Shown: piece by piece, positions 18,253 to 32,431 of the stretch
Numbering within the stretch: position 1 is the stretch's first letter
How the letters are laid out: every line of letters starts with the position of its first letter
Source: Desulfomicrobium orale DSM 12838
Lineage (GTDB): Bacteria; Desulfobacterota; Desulfovibrionia; Desulfovibrionales; Desulfomicrobiaceae
NCBI RefSeq assembly: GCF_001553625.1
Contig: NZ_CP014230.1
Coordinates: forward strand, 434,001-498,000
DNA length: 64,000 nt
Direction of reading: 5' to 3'
Translations under genes and position numbers: made by a program
Notes under the pieces: generated by a model
Told to the model about the DNA's origin: nothing
Databases searched by the model: none
Seen by the model: only the letters and a program-made list of their open reading frames with translations

Positions 18253-19638
18253 TCATTTCTCCGATTTTCCCGTTTTTCGCTCGATATTTGCTTGACGTCC
18301 CCGAGCCACGCACAGCATTCCCTCCGGGACATCTTTTGTGACGACGGAGCCGGCACCAACCAAGGCGTCAGAGCCCACTGAAACCGGCGCTACCAGCGCG
18401 GTATTGCTGCCGATGAACGCCCTCTCACCGATCTGGGTTCGATGCTTGCGGCACCCATCATAATTGCAGGTGATGGTACCTGCGCCGATATTCGCTCCGG
18501 AACCTATTTCACTATCCCCCAGATAGCTCAGATGTCCGGCCTTGGCGCCTGCATGCAAAACCGCGTTCTTGGCTTCCACGAAATTGCCTATCCGCGCACC
18601 CTGCCCCACTACCGTTCCCGGCCGCAGGCGGGCAAAAGGGCCGACGCTCGCGCCTGGCAGGAGTTCTGCACCGTCAATATGGGAGAAGGATTTTACTTGG
18701 CAAGCATTCAAAACGGCGTTCCTGAGCCAGGAATGAGACTCTACCCGCGTACCTCTCGTGATCGTGGTATTACCATAGATTTCGCATGGTCCGATTATTT
18801 CGGCACCCGGCTCCACATGCACATCTGGGCCAACCACCACAGAAGCCGCATTTCTGACAATGACTCCGCTCGCGATCAACCCATTGACAATTTTTTTCTG
18901 CAACCAGTCTTCATACCCCACGAGCTCCGCAGGAGAATTGATCCCCAAAAGCCGTCCTTCATCATTATTCAATCGGGCCAGCACAGGCAGACCGGCCTGT
19001 GAGCACAGGCTGATCATCTGGGTCAGATAAAATTCCTGCTGCGCATTGTCGCAAGTCAGGTGTTCAATAAAAGAAGAGCATTTTTCCACGTCGAAAACAT
19101 AGACGCCGGAGTTCACTTCATGAATCTCGCCGCCGTGATCTCCAGGACGAAAATCCTTCTCCTCCACCACCTCTGTCACCCGTCCAGAAGCATCACGCAC
19201 CACCCGCCCATACCCCTTGGGATTTTCAAGATGAATTGTCAGAAAACCCAAAGCGGCGTTATCTGCCGCACACAATTCCATTAGCGCGCTCACATCCTTC
19301 ATCGGGACATAAGGCGTATCGCCATTGACCACGCACAGAAAATCGACACCGCTCTCCCGTATCTGCGGCCAAGCTAAAGAGACGGCATGACCCGTACCCA
19401 ATTGCTGTTGCTGGTGGATGAAATTCACTTTTACTGCCGCAAAGCGCCCCATGACCTCTTCAGCACAATGCCCGACAACGACCCATGGTATATTATTGCA
19501 TTGCGAGGCACACAGTATATCAAGCACATAAGCCAATATAGACTTACCCAACACCTCCTGCAGGACCTTGGGTTTGTCAGAATGCATCCGTGTCCCTTTG
19601 CCTGCAGCCAGCACCAGAAAGCCCATTTCTTTCTTCAT
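18253..19638 (-). CDS. glmU: Bifunctional N-acetylglucosamine-1-phosphate uridyltransferase / glucosamine-1-phosphate acetyltransferase
   Basis: GlmU makes UDP-GlcNAc in two steps for peptidoglycan and lipid A. The 461-residue protein has the N-terminal nucleotidyltransferase domain (L-A-A-G-K-G-T-R-M near residue 11, V-N-G-D-T-P near 103) and a C-terminal beta-helix (about 255-450) with the acetyl-CoA and catalytic-His region N-Y-D-G. Base composition seems less G+C-rich than in adjacent genes. GlmM, which makes its substrate, is at 31069-32418. The IS element ends 84 bp upstream of the start, so the native promoter may be partly displaced. Confidence 0.95.
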   Translation of the reverse strand: MKKEMGFLVLAAGKGTRMHSDKPKVLQEVLGKSILAYVLDILCASQCNNIPWVVVGHCAEEVMGRFAAVKVNFIHQQQQLGTGHAVSLAWPQIRESGVDFLCVVNGDTPYVPMKDVSALMELCAADNAALGFLTIHLENPKGYGRVVRDASGRVTEVVEEKDFRPGDHGGEIHEVNSGVYVFDVEKCSSFIEHLTCDNAQQEFYLTQMISLCSQAGLPVLARLNNDEGRLLGINSPAELVGYEDWLQKKIVNGLIASGVIVRNAASVVVGPDVHVEPGAEIIGPCEIYGNTTITRGTRVESHSWLRNAVLNACQVKSFSHIDGAELLPGASVGPFARLRPGTVVGQGARIGNFVEAKNAVLHAGAKAGHLSYLGDSEIGSGANIGAGTITCNYDGCRKHRTQIGERAFIGSNTALVAPVSVGSDALVGAGSVVTKDVPEGMLCVARGRQANIERKTGKSEK

Positions 19639-19722
19639 TTTTCGCCCCCTGCTCTTCTCTCAATGTTGGATAAACAAGTGTGCAGGAGGTTTTTTCCGGG
19701 AGCAACCTAAAAATAAAAGAAA

Positions 19723-19755
19723 TTGGGTCATGCCTATGCTCAGGCCTCATTAATT
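19723..19755 (+). repeat. Left terminal inverted repeat of the IS5-family element
   Basis: The 33-bp sequence starts TTGGGTCATGCC and is an exact reverse complement of the right end. It contains the transposase stop codon (complement of 19750-19752). Confidence 0.95.
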
Positions 19756-20516
19756 GAGATAGAAAATGACGGAAGCCGCGAGGCACAGAGCTGAAAAGAA
19801 GGTATGCGCGCAGCGGTCATAACGCATGGCTATTCTGCGCCAGTCCTTGATCCTGCCAAACATGATCTCGATCTTGTGCCGCTGTTTATACAGATCTTTA
19901 TCGTACGGGCAGGGTCTCTTCCGGCTCCTTCTGGGCGGGATGCAGGGCGTAATGCCTCTGGCGCACAGGGCGTCACGGAACCAGTCGGCGTCGTAACCAC
20001 GGTCCGCCAGAAGCTCCCTGGCCTCAGGCAAAGCATCTATGGCGTCCATAAGCAGGGCGGCTCCTTTGTAGTCGCTTACCTGGCCTTCTGTGAGCTTCAT
20101 GGCCAGAGGCCTGCCGTGGCCGTCGCAAACAGCATGGAGTTTGGAGTTCAGGCCGCCCTTTGTGCGTCCGATGCAGCGGGAAAGAGCCCCTTTTTGAGCA
20201 AGCTTGCGGCGGTACGATGCGCCTTGAGGTGGGTTGCATCGATCATCAATCGTCCATCTTTTCCCGCTGTTTTTGCCAATTCGGTAAAAATATTGTTGAA
20301 GACGCCCATCCGGCTCCAGCGCAAAAAACGATTGTACAGCGTCTTGTACGGGCCATACTCGCGCGGCGCGTCTTTCCACTGCAGGCCATGTTTGATGACA
20401 TAAATGATGCCGCTTATGACTTTCCGGTCATCGACGCGTGGAATACCGTGTGAAAGTGGAAAGAAAGGCTTGATACGCTCCAGTTGCTCGGCAGAAAGGG
20501 AGAAAAGTTGGCTCAT
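19750..20516 (-). CDS. IS5-family transposase expressed by a -1 frameshift
   Basis: The first frame starts at ATG 20516 behind GGGAGG and codes for the N-terminal DUF4096-like part (L-S-A-E-Q-L-E-R-I-K-P-F-F) and the first catalytic Asp (M-I-D-A-T-H). A second frame, joined by a -1 slip at about 20189-20196, supplies the second Asp (L-L-A-D-R-G-Y-D-A-D) and the catalytic Glu (I-E-I-M-F-G-R-I-K-D). With the slip the product is 255 residues, the normal size, and no other defect is seen, so the transposase may be active. Confidence 0.9.
20189..20196 (-). other. Probable -1 ribosomal slippery site in the transposase
   Basis: On the coding strand the sequence reads CTC AAA AAG G in the first frame and GCT CAA AAA GG in the second. 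The A-run followed by G is a common slippery sequence in IS elements. Confidence 0.75.
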
Positions 20517-20560
20517 GGCGTCCTCCCTGAGCACAACTAACCAACTTTTCTGATTTTTAC

Positions 20561-20593
20561 AATTAATGAGGCCTGAGCATAGGCATGACCCAA
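20561..20593 (-). repeat. Right terminal inverted repeat of the IS5-family element
   Basis: Exact 33-bp reverse complement of 19723-19755, ending GGCATGACCCAA on the plus strand. Confidence 0.95.
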
Positions 20594-20615
20594 CCTCTTT
20601 TTAAGGGGCGACCAC

Positions 20616-20734
20616 TTATGGATGAATGAGGGTCTGATGGACGCCAAACTCGGAACTGAGTTCAGCAATGGTTTTCTCGTCGCAAAGAGCTGCCAGGGCC
20701 ACTTTGGCCTTGAAAGCAGAGCAGAGCTCACACG
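20616..20734 (-). pseudogene. Relic of an IS3-type transposase OrfA
   Basis: The minus strand codes for F-K-A-K-V-A-L-A-A-L followed by E-K-T-I-A-E-L-S-S-E-F-G-V-H-Q, the helix-turn-helix pattern at the start of IS3-family OrfA proteins. A TAA at 20616-20618 ends the frame before the usual K-Q-W segment, and no OrfB is present. The IS5 element starts 23 bp away. Between this relic and the 5S gene (20735-20885) I see no gene, only the T-run after the 5S. Confidence 0.75.
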
Positions 20735-20885
20735 TATTCAGACAGGGAGAGATTGAAATAAGAAAGCAGACAACCGCAGACAGACTGATCCACCGACGGC
20801 AAGTTGAAAACAGTATCTTCGTCTCAGTATAGTTATGGAGCTATGAGGGAGATATAGAGAAAGGGGTTTCGAAATAAAAAAAGGT

Positions 20886-21001
20886 CCTGGCGACGACCTA
20901 CTTTCCCACCAGTGAGCTGGCAGTATCATTGGCGCTGGAGGTCTTAACTTCCGAGTTCGGAATGGGTATCGGGTGTGTCCCCTCCGCCTTGGTCACCAGG
21001 A
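20886..21001 (-). rRNA. rrf: 5S ribosomal RNA
   Basis: The ~116-nt segment has the 5S pattern, with CCCATTCCGAACTCGGAAG in the middle and a closing helix of TCCTGGTGACC with GGTCGTCGCCAGGA. A run of seven T follows the 3' end on the minus strand, so the terminal helix may also act as terminator. Confidence 0.95.
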
Positions 21002-21032
21002 CGAGATATGTAGAGAAACAGGTGAAGGAAGA

Positions 21033-23979
<2,947 letters not shown>

Positions 23980-24071
23980 CTTCGCTTCACCTATTCATCT
24001 GTCAATGAGCTGCAAGCTCTCAGGCTTGGACGCTGTAGTGTATGGACACTCCAGCGTTGAAGGCTGAAAAC

Positions 24072-24147
24072 TGGTGGAGGTGAACAGGATCGAACTGATG
24101 ACCTCCTGCGTGCAAGGCAGGCGCTCTCCCAGCTGAGCTACACCCCC
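24072..24147 (-). tRNA. tRNA-Ala (TGC)
   Basis: The minus strand folds into a standard 76-nt cloverleaf starting GGGGGTGTAGCTCAG. The anticodon loop is CTTGCAC, giving TGC, and the 3' end is an encoded CCA. It lies in the 16S-23S spacer. Confidence 0.96.
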
Positions 24148-24156
24148 ACTCTTTTC

Positions 24157-24233
<77 letters not shown>

Positions 24234-24280
24234 ACACGGCAAGGTTCCTTGCAAATAAACAGCGAGTTGGGTTTTTTCGA

Positions 24281-25832
<1,552 letters not shown>

Positions 25833-25916
25833 CAAACTTATTCAACCAGCCCTAAGGCCGGTCAATGACTTATCAAACATGCGGCTTACAGCCGCACTCC
25901 CAACTCGCTATTTATT

Positions 25917-25926
25917 TGTCAAAGAA
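25917..25926 (-). promoter_or_regulatory. boxA antitermination element of the rrn leader
   Basis: The minus strand reads TTCTTTGACA about 85 nt before the 16S gene, close to the boxA consensus that recruits NusB-NusE to keep rRNA transcription processive. Confidence 0.65.
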
Positions 25927-25951
25927 CCTCCCCGACTCGCGGAAAAACCTA

Positions 25952-25979
25952 ACTAAATCAAACTATATAAACCTGTCAA
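25952..25979 (-). promoter_or_regulatory. rrn promoter P2 (proximal)
   Basis: A TTGACA at 25974-25979 (complement) is followed after 16 bp by TTTAGT, in an A+T-rich context ~120 nt upstream of 16S. The -10 match is partial; a 17-bp spacing with TTAGTT is an alternative reading. Confidence 0.55.
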
Positions 25980-26054
25980 CTAATTTCTGAAAAAAAACTG
26001 AATTCAAAAACAGACCCGCTGACAAAAACTCTCCCACTCAGCGGGGAAATGCCC

Positions 26055-26082
26055 TCTAAAGAACCCCAACCCAAATTGTCAA
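26055..26082 (-). promoter_or_regulatory. rrn promoter P1 (distal)
   Basis: TTGACA at 26077-26082 (complement) and TTTAGA at 26055-26060 are 16 bp apart. With P2 this gives the tandem arrangement usual for rRNA operons. The rest of the 310-bp gap before asnS holds no gene that I can see. Confidence 0.55.
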
Positions 26083-26142
26083 TCACTTTCTTCTCAAATA
26101 TATCAAAAATACCACAACTACACAAAATATAAGAGGAAAATT

Positions 26143-27522
26143 CTAAAACACCAAGTGACGCGGCGTCCGGGGAAACGGTATCACATCGCGGATATTCGCC
26201 ATTCCCGTGACCAGCATAAGCAGACGTTCAAAGCCCATTCCGAAACCAGCATGGGGAACCGTACCGTACCGGCGCAGGTCCATGTACCACCAGTATTCTT
26301 CCTTGGGCAATCCGAGTTCCTCAATACGCCTTTCCAGCACGGACAAGCGCTCTTCCCTGGCGCTGCCGCCGATGAGTTCTCCGATGCGTGGCACCAGTAC
26401 ATCCATGGCGCCCACGGTCTTGCCGTCGTCGTTGAGACGCATGTAAAATGCCTTGATCTCCTTGGGGTAATCAAAAACGATGACCGGCCGTTTGAAATAC
26501 TCTTCAGTCAGGTAGCGTTCATGCTCTGTCTGCAGGTCCGCCCCAAAATCCACGGGAAACTCGAAAGTTCTGGAGGCGGCCTTCAGAATGTTCACAGCCT
26601 CGGTGTAAGGAATTCGGACAAAAGACTGGCTGACGATGTTGTCCAGCGTGGCAAACAGATCCTTGTCCACGAAGTTGCCGAAAAGCTCCAGATCATCCCG
26701 GCAGTTGTCCAGCAGGTGACCAATCAGCCACTTTACGCAGGACTCGCCCAGATCCATATTATCCGGGAGACCGGCAAAGGCCATTTCCGGCTCGATCATC
26801 CAAAATTCGGCAGCATGTTTGGGGGTGTTGGAGTTTTCCGCCCGAAAAGTCGGCCCAAACGTATATACCCGCCCCAAGGCGCAGGCCAGATTTTCCGCTG
26901 CCAGCTGCCCGGAAACAGTCAGTGACGCCTCCCGCCCGAAAAAATCCTGCCCGAAATCCGCCTTGCCATCTTTTCTGGGTACATTGCCCAGATCGAGAGT
27001 GGTGACCTGAAACATCTCGCCCGCGCCCTCGCAATCCGACCCGGTAATGATGGGCGCGTGCACGTGGAAAAAACCGTTGTCGTGAAAAAAGCGGTGCACG
27101 CCGAAAGCCAGTTCCGCCCGGATTCTGTTCAATGCCCCGTACTTGTTGGTCCGGGGACGCAAGTGGGCGATGGTCCGCAGAAATTCATCCGTATGCCGTT
27201 TTTTCTGGAGCGGATATGTAGTATCGGCCTCACCCAGGATCTCCAGGCGTCTGGCCCGTAACTCCCAGCGCTGCCCCTGCCCCGGAGATTTCACCAGCGA
27301 ACCTTCCAGATGTACCGCGGCTCCCGTTGACGCCCGATCCAGCAGATCGAATCCAACCGTATCCGCCGACACGATCGCCTGCAGATTTTTCAGGCAGGAG
27401 CCGTCATTCACTTCTAAAAAAACAAAATCTCTGCTTTCGCGCTTGGTCCGCACCCAGCCCCAGACTTCCATACGGTCAGCGGGGGAATCGGAAAGCAGAA
27501 TATCGGCGATTCTCTTTTTCAT
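26143..27522 (-). CDS. asnS: Asparaginyl-tRNA synthetase
   Basis: AsnS charges tRNA-Asn directly. From ATG 27522 (behind GAGGTG) the protein has 459 residues. An N-terminal OB-fold (about 15-105, with F-V-F-L-E-V-N-D-G-S) is followed by the class IIb core: motif 2 is F-R-A-E-N-S-N-T-P-K-H and motif 3 G-F-G-M-G-F-E-R-L near residue 428. The T-P-K-H-A-A-E-F-W run marks AsnRS rather than AspRS. It follows priA by 90 bp on the same strand and ends ahead of the rrn promoters. Confidence 0.94.
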   Translation of the reverse strand: MKKRIADILLSDSPADRMEVWGWVRTKRESRDFVFLEVNDGSCLKNLQAIVSADTVGFDLLDRASTGAAVHLEGSLVKSPGQGQRWELRARRLEILGEADTTYPLQKKRHTDEFLRTIAHLRPRTNKYGALNRIRAELAFGVHRFFHDNGFFHVHAPIITGSDCEGAGEMFQVTTLDLGNVPRKDGKADFGQDFFGREASLTVSGQLAAENLACALGRVYTFGPTFRAENSNTPKHAAEFWMIEPEMAFAGLPDNMDLGESCVKWLIGHLLDNCRDDLELFGNFVDKDLFATLDNIVSQSFVRIPYTEAVNILKAASRTFEFPVDFGADLQTEHERYLTEEYFKRPVIVFDYPKEIKAFYMRLNDDGKTVGAMDVLVPRIGELIGGSAREERLSVLERRIEELGLPKEEYWWYMDLRRYGTVPHAGFGMGFERLLMLVTGMANIRDVIPFPRTPRHLVF

Positions 27523-27612
27523 CACGCACCTCAAAATTGGCAGCCAGGCCACGAAATATCCAAAAGCTCCATCTCCCCTGCCCATGAATACCCAGGGGAA
27601 CCGTCGCTTGAT

Positions 27613-29919
27613 TCACATCATATCCAACGGATCAAGATCCACGGAGAGACGGGCATGTTTCTCCTTTTGCAACGCCTTGCGCACGCCAGCGAAGACCCCC
27701 CGTATCTCGGACCACGAACCACCCTTCAGCAGACAATGAAAGCGCTTGCGGCCGCGCAGAACGGCCAGCGGTGCCGGAGCCGGGCCAAGGACACGCACTC
27801 CCGCTTCCTGCCCCAGCCGCCGCAGATGCCGGGAGAACTCCGTCAGCACAGTTCCTTCCGGCTCAGCCATGGGCAGAGACAGCCTCACCAGCGCCAGTCT
27901 GACGAAAGGGGGATAACCCATGGCCCTGCGCAAAGCGATTTCCCTGAAGTAAAATCCCTCGTAATCATTGCGCAGAATATACTGCCAGCAATAGTGATCA
28001 GGATTTCTGGTCTGGATCAGCACCCGTCCCGGCGCATCTCCCCGGCCCGCGCGGCCCGCCACCTGCACCAGCATCTGGAAGCACCGTTCCGTAGCCCTGT
28101 AGTCCGGAAGATTCAAGCCCAGGTCCCCGTCGGCCACCACAACCAGCGTCACGCCGGGGAAATGGTGCCCCTTGCTGAGCATCTGCGTACCCACCAGCAC
28201 CTGGGCTTCCCGCCGGGCAAAGGCGTCCAGAACTTCCTGCATGGCTCCGGCCCGGCGCGAAACGTCCCGGTCCAGACGCAGTACTCTGGTGCCCCGGGGC
28301 AGCCTGTCGCGCAAAAACTCCTCCAGCCGCTCGGTGCCCTCACCCAGAGGCAGCAGCAGATGTGAACGGCACTGCGGACAAGGCGCGGGAAACGGTACGC
28401 TGTGACCGCAGTAATGGCACAGCAGGAGCTCCCGGCGCTTGTGCAGGGTCATGGGAACCTGGCAGTGCGGGCATTTGACGGACTCCGAGCAGGAATCGCA
28501 AAAAAGCACCGGCGCGAAACCCCGGCGGTTATGCAGGATGATGACCTGTCCGCCCTCGGCGATGACGCCCAGCATGGCCTCGCTCACGGAAGCGGTAAAC
28601 GGTCCGTCCGACGGCGGTTCCGCACGCAGATCGACCAGTTCGACGGCCGGCAGCGAGCCGCCCCCCACCCGGGAATCCAGTCGGGCCAAATGCACCTGTC
28701 CCTCGCGCGCGGCATGGAAAATCTTGATATCCGGCGTGGCCGAACCCATCAGCAGAAGGCCGGCGGTCCGGGCCACACGGCCGTAGGCCAGCTCCTTGGC
28801 TTGATACACGAATCCCTCCTCCTGCTTGAAGGAGGCGTCATGCTCCTCATCCAGAATGATCAGCCCCGGAGCTACGGGCAGAAAAAGACATGACCGCGTC
28901 CCCACGATCAGACGGGGAGCATCGGCTTCTGCAAGTTCCGTGAACAGCTGCCGCCGCCGTGCGCCATTCAGATAGCCATGATACAGGCGGATTTCACGAC
29001 CCGGCAATCCGGCCCGCGCATCGGCGTGCAGCTTGAGAGCAATGCCCACCTCCGGAGCGAGCAGCATCGCGTGGCCCCCCGCGTCCAGACAACGTCTGAC
29101 CAGTTCCAGGTACACGGCTGTCTTGCCGCTTCCGGTCACGCCGAAGAGAAGTCCCGTTTCCGGGCGAGGCGAGCGCAGCAGAGTGTCAAACTCCTCCACG
29201 GCCGCGCACTGTTCGGCACTCAGACGCAACACCGGCCCGGCCTCGGAAGGTGTGCTTTCCGCCTCGAACTGCGAGACAACCTCGCGCACCAGTCCCTTGT
29301 GCAGCAAGGTGTTCAGAACTGACGAGGTGTTCTTGCCCAGGTTCGCGGACAGTGTTCTGGATGAAGACACGCCGTGGACATCGAGAAACCTCAGTACGGC
29401 CAGCTGCATCGCGGCCTGGGGCCTGACCGGCCATGGAGGTTCGGAAACCAGAGAAAAAAGCCGTTCCCCCCGTTCCGCTCTCTGAACGGGAAAAATCTCC
29501 CCGGCAGCCCAGCGCGCTCCCAGCTCCCGCCGTCCGGAGCCGACTGCCAGCTCCGGCATCTCCAGCAAATGACCGTCTGCTGTTCTGAACACAGGCATGT
29601 CCCGCAGCCCGGCAGGCAGCACCCGGGACAGAATTTTACCCGGAAGCTCCATCTGCCGGACGGCAAGATCGCGGATCACATCCAGATAGCCGGAGGAGAA
29701 AAGCGGCGTTCTGTCCACGGGCCACAGCAGTGGACGGACATCCAGACCTTCCGACGGACGGACATCCATCTCCGCCAGAATGCCCATCCGCCAGGAACGG
29801 CCGAGAGGCGCCAGCACCCGGCCGCCCACATTCCAGACAGAACGGGGCAGATCGTCGGGCAGGGAATAGATCAGCAGCGCGTAGGGAGCGCCCAGCACCA
29901 GCACGGAACAGTACATCAT
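27613..29919 (-). CDS. priA: Primosomal helicase PriA
   Basis: PriA restarts stalled replication forks by binding fork DNA and loading DnaB. The ~768-residue protein has an N-terminal DNA-binding part (to ~230), Walker A G-V-T-G-S-G-K-T near 270, the D-E-E-H box, and a zinc-binding insert with four C-x-x-C-type pairs (C-D-S-C, C-P-H-C, C-H-Y-C, C-P-Q-C) between helicase lobes. The helicase motif Q-V-A-G-R-A-G-R-G follows. The start is uncertain: ATG 29919 or 29916, or a TTG at 29958. The N-terminus is more diverged than the core. Confidence 0.92.
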   Translation of the reverse strand: MMYCSVLVLGAPYALLIYSLPDDLPRSVWNVGGRVLAPLGRSWRMGILAEMDVRPSEGLDVRPLLWPVDRTPLFSSGYLDVIRDLAVRQMELPGKILSRVLPAGLRDMPVFRTADGHLLEMPELAVGSGRRELGARWAAGEIFPVQRAERGERLFSLVSEPPWPVRPQAAMQLAVLRFLDVHGVSSSRTLSANLGKNTSSVLNTLLHKGLVREVVSQFEAESTPSEAGPVLRLSAEQCAAVEEFDTLLRSPRPETGLLFGVTGSGKTAVYLELVRRCLDAGGHAMLLAPEVGIALKLHADARAGLPGREIRLYHGYLNGARRRQLFTELAEADAPRLIVGTRSCLFLPVAPGLIILDEEHDASFKQEEGFVYQAKELAYGRVARTAGLLLMGSATPDIKIFHAAREGQVHLARLDSRVGGGSLPAVELVDLRAEPPSDGPFTASVSEAMLGVIAEGGQVIILHNRRGFAPVLFCDSCSESVKCPHCQVPMTLHKRRELLLCHYCGHSVPFPAPCPQCRSHLLLPLGEGTERLEEFLRDRLPRGTRVLRLDRDVSRRAGAMQEVLDAFARREAQVLVGTQMLSKGHHFPGVTLVVVADGDLGLNLPDYRATERCFQMLVQVAGRAGRGDAPGRVLIQTRNPDHYCWQYILRNDYEGFYFREIALRRAMGYPPFVRLALVRLSLPMAEPEGTVLTEFSRHLRRLGQEAGVRVLGPAPAPLAVLRGRKRFHCLLKGGSWSEIRGVFAGVRKALQKEKHARLSVDLDPLDMM

Positions 29920-30033
29920 GCTTCGAGAACCGCGCCTCCCGGTTTCGCGGTCCGACAAAGGCGTATCCCCCCCCGCCCTGTACCATTTAGCTTGTCCACC
30001 ACGGCTCCCGCATGAATCATCTCTTCGGAATGG

Positions 30034-30059
30034 AAAAGGGAACGGATATTCCCGTTCCC
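30034..30059 (-). terminator. Intrinsic terminator after galU
   Basis: On the minus strand GGGAACGG and CCGTTCCC form an 8-bp stem around a short loop, followed by TTTT. It lies ~110 bp beyond the galU stop and closes the ftsH-galU transcription unit. Confidence 0.75.
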
Positions 30060-30167
30060 TCTACCCCAAAATCAGTACCTGCAGCTTTCCAAGCTCCAAG
30101 GTTCGAAGCCCGCAACTGCAACCCGCCGAGGGCTCCTTATAGAGCGGCCCGGCCGTCCTCTGGCCTT

Positions 30168-31040
30168 CTACCGCGCGGCCGGAATGAGCTCCCGCAGCCT
30201 GTCAATCAGATCATAGCGCAGGTCCTCATCCTGCAAGGCGAAATAGATATTGGCCGTCAGGTAATCGACCCAGTCTCCCACATCGAAGCGCTGTCCCCGC
30301 AACTTCACGGCCAGCAGGCGATTCTGCCGGGCCAGAGCGTCCAGTGCGTCGGTCAGCTGAATTTCTCCGGTCTGGTCGGGAGTGAGCGCCTCCAGATGAT
30401 TGAAGACTTCCGGGGTGAGCACATAGCGCCCCACCACGGCCAGCCGGGACGGAGCGTTCTCCATGCTCGGCTTCTCCTTGACCCCGCGAATGCGATACAA
30501 GCCGGGGGCATATTCCTCCGCGTCGATGATGCCGTAGCGGCTGACCTTGTCCCGGGGCACTTCCATGACGCCGACCACGGGCATGCGCTCATTCTTCCAG
30601 ACATCGAGCACCTGATTCATGCCTGGATCCCGGTTGAACATGAGATCATCACCGACCATGACCGCGAACGGCTCGTCCTGAACCACCTTTTTGGCGCGCA
30701 GCACGGCATGCCCAAGCCCCAGGGCCTCTTTCTGGCGCACGACGATGATATTGGCCATTTCGGCCACCTTGCGCACTTCTTCCAGCAGGCTCTTCTGCCC
30801 CTTACGCTCAAGCAGCTGCTCCAGAGCCAGATTGTAGTCGAAATGGTCCTCGATGATGCGCTTGGTCTGGTTGTTCACGAAAACCACATCGGAAAGCCCC
30901 GAATCAATGGCCTCTTCCACAATATACTGAATGGACGGCTTGCGGAATATAGGCAGCATTTCCTTGGGCACGTTCTTTACTGCCGGCAGTGATCTGGTTC
31001 CCCATCCGGCCACGGGGATGACTACTTTGCGTACCTGCAT
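30168..31040 (-). CDS. galU: UTP-glucose-1-phosphate uridylyltransferase
   Basis: GalU makes UDP-glucose for LPS core and other glycans. The 290-residue protein has the nucleotide-binding P-V-A-G-W-G-T-R-S-L-P-A at the N-terminus, where most GalU proteins have A-A-G-x-G-T-R. It also has V-G-D-D near residue 130 and the sugar-phosphate Lys in V-K-E-K-P-S. It starts 28 bp after the glmM stop and is followed by a terminator, so it is the last gene of the ftsH operon. Related RfbA-type enzymes are shorter in the central part. Confidence 0.94.
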   Translation of the reverse strand: MQVRKVVIPVAGWGTRSLPAVKNVPKEMLPIFRKPSIQYIVEEAIDSGLSDVVFVNNQTKRIIEDHFDYNLALEQLLERKGQKSLLEEVRKVAEMANIIVVRQKEALGLGHAVLRAKKVVQDEPFAVMVGDDLMFNRDPGMNQVLDVWKNERMPVVGVMEVPRDKVSRYGIIDAEEYAPGLYRIRGVKEKPSMENAPSRLAVVGRYVLTPEVFNHLEALTPDQTGEIQLTDALDALARQNRLLAVKLRGQRFDVGDWVDYLTANIYFALQDEDLRYDLIDRLRELIPAAR

Positions 31041-31068
31041 ATGATGCTCCTTGTTGTTCGGAAAAATT

Positions 31069-32418
31069 TCAGCTCAGGCCGTGCTCGACAGTCTGAACCA
31101 GTTCCGCGCACAGCTCGTCCACCAGATTCTGATCCTGCGCCTCCACCATGATCCGTGCCAGAGCTTCGGTACCGGAATAACGCAGCAGCACCCGGCCGGT
31201 CTTACCCAGCTTCTCTTCGGCGCGGTGAACCGCGTCCTGAATGTCGGGAACCTCCTCAAAGGGCACCTTCTTTTTGACCCACACATTGGCCAGCTTCTGC
31301 GGATACGGCTCCAGCAGGCCCGCGATTTCGGAGATGGGACGCTGCCTGCCCACCATGACCCGCAGCAATTGCAGCGCGGCCAGAATGCCGTCTCCCGTGG
31401 TGGAGTGTTCCATGAACACCATGTGTCCGGACTGCTCTCCGCCCAGAACATAGCCGCCCCGGCGCATTTCCTCAACGACGTATCTGTCCCCGACCCTGGT
31501 CCGGACCAGCTGCCCGCCACGCTCGTTCATGAACACTTCCAGGGCCATGTTGCTCATGACCGTGGCCACCAGCGTTTTGCTGGGCAATGTCCCCCGGTCG
31601 AGCATATCCCCGGCGCAAACGGCCATGATCTGATCGCCGTCCAGCACCTTGCCCCGTTCGTTCACCACGATGAGGCGGTCCGCGTCGCCGTCCAGAGCCA
31701 GGCCGATATCGGCCCTGTGTTCACGTACCTTGGCCGCCACCAGCTCCGGATGCAGAGAGCCGCAGCCCTTGTTGATGTTCAGCCCATCCGGGTCCACGCC
31801 CAGAGAAAAGACTTCCGCCCCCAGTTCCTCGAAAATGAGCGGCGCCACCCGGTAGGAGGCTCCGTTGGCGCAATCCAGCACGATACGCAGGCCGTCCAGA
31901 GTCATGCCCGCCGGAAAGCTGTGTTTGAGTTCAACGATGTACCGACCCGGACTGTCCTGAATTTTCCTGGCCCGCCCTACCTGATTGGAGGCCGGGTAAT
32001 CCCAGGAAAAATCCGGGCTGGTGATCATTTCGGCCATTTCGTTTTCCACCTGGTCGGGCAGTTTGAAGCCGTCCTTGTCGAAAAACTTGATGCCGTTATC
32101 CATGTAAGGATTGTGCGAGGCTGAAATCACCACGCCCAGATCCGCCCGCATGCTGCGGGTCAGAAAACTGATGGCCGGGGTGGGCAGCGGGCCTACCAGA
32201 AAAACATCCATCCCGGCCGCGCAGAATCCCGCTGTCAGAGCGGATTCAAAGACATAGCCGGAAAGCCTCGTGTCCTTGCCGATGACCACCCGGTGACGCT
32301 TGTCGCCCTTGCGGAAATACTGCCCGGCAGCCAATCCCAGGCGAACCACCAGTTCCGGCTGCATGGGGTACATGTTGACCCGGCCTCTGACACCGTCGGT
32401 TCCGAACAATCTGCCCAT
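31069..32418 (-). CDS. glmM: Phosphoglucosamine mutase
   Basis: GlmM converts glucosamine-6-phosphate to glucosamine-1-phosphate, the substrate of GlmU. ATG 32418 lies behind GGAGG; the open frame reaches back into ybbR. The 449-residue protein begins with [10 protein letters not shown] and has the phosphoserine loop V-I-S-A-S-H-N-P near residue 100, the metal loop D-G-D-A-D-R near 242 and the C-terminal phosphate-binding R-Y-S-G-T-E. Neighbour order cdaA-ybbR-glmM matches the c-di-AMP module of Gram-positive bacteria. Confidence 0.96.
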   Translation of the reverse strand: MGRLFGTDGVRGRVNMYPMQPELVVRLGLAAGQYFRKGDKRHRVVIGKDTRLSGYVFESALTAGFCAAGMDVFLVGPLPTPAISFLTRSMRADLGVVISASHNPYMDNGIKFFDKDGFKLPDQVENEMAEMITSPDFSWDYPASNQVGRARKIQDSPGRYIVELKHSFPAGMTLDGLRIVLDCANGASYRVAPLIFEELGAEVFSLGVDPDGLNINKGCGSLHPELVAAKVREHRADIGLALDGDADRLIVVNERGKVLDGDQIMAVCAGDMLDRGTLPSKTLVATVMSNMALEVFMNERGGQLVRTRVGDRYVVEEMRRGGYVLGGEQSGHMVFMEHSTTGDGILAALQLLRVMVGRQRPISEIAGLLEPYPQKLANVWVKKKVPFEEVPDIQDAVHRAEEKLGKTGRVLLRYSGTEALARIMVEAQDQNLVDELCAELVQTVEHGLS

Positions 32419-32431
32419 CAATCCTCCATTG

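Larger units (their letters stand above)
19723..20593. mobile_element. IS5-family insertion sequence
   Basis: The 871-bp element is bounded by perfect 33-bp inverted repeats and contains one transposase in two overlapping frames. The size, the DDE transposase and the frameshift architecture match the IS427/IS1031-like part of the IS5 family. No clear target-site duplication is visible: the left flank reads AAAAGAAA and the right flank CCTCTTTT. It lies between glmU and the rrn operon, next to a relic of another element. Confidence 0.92.
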
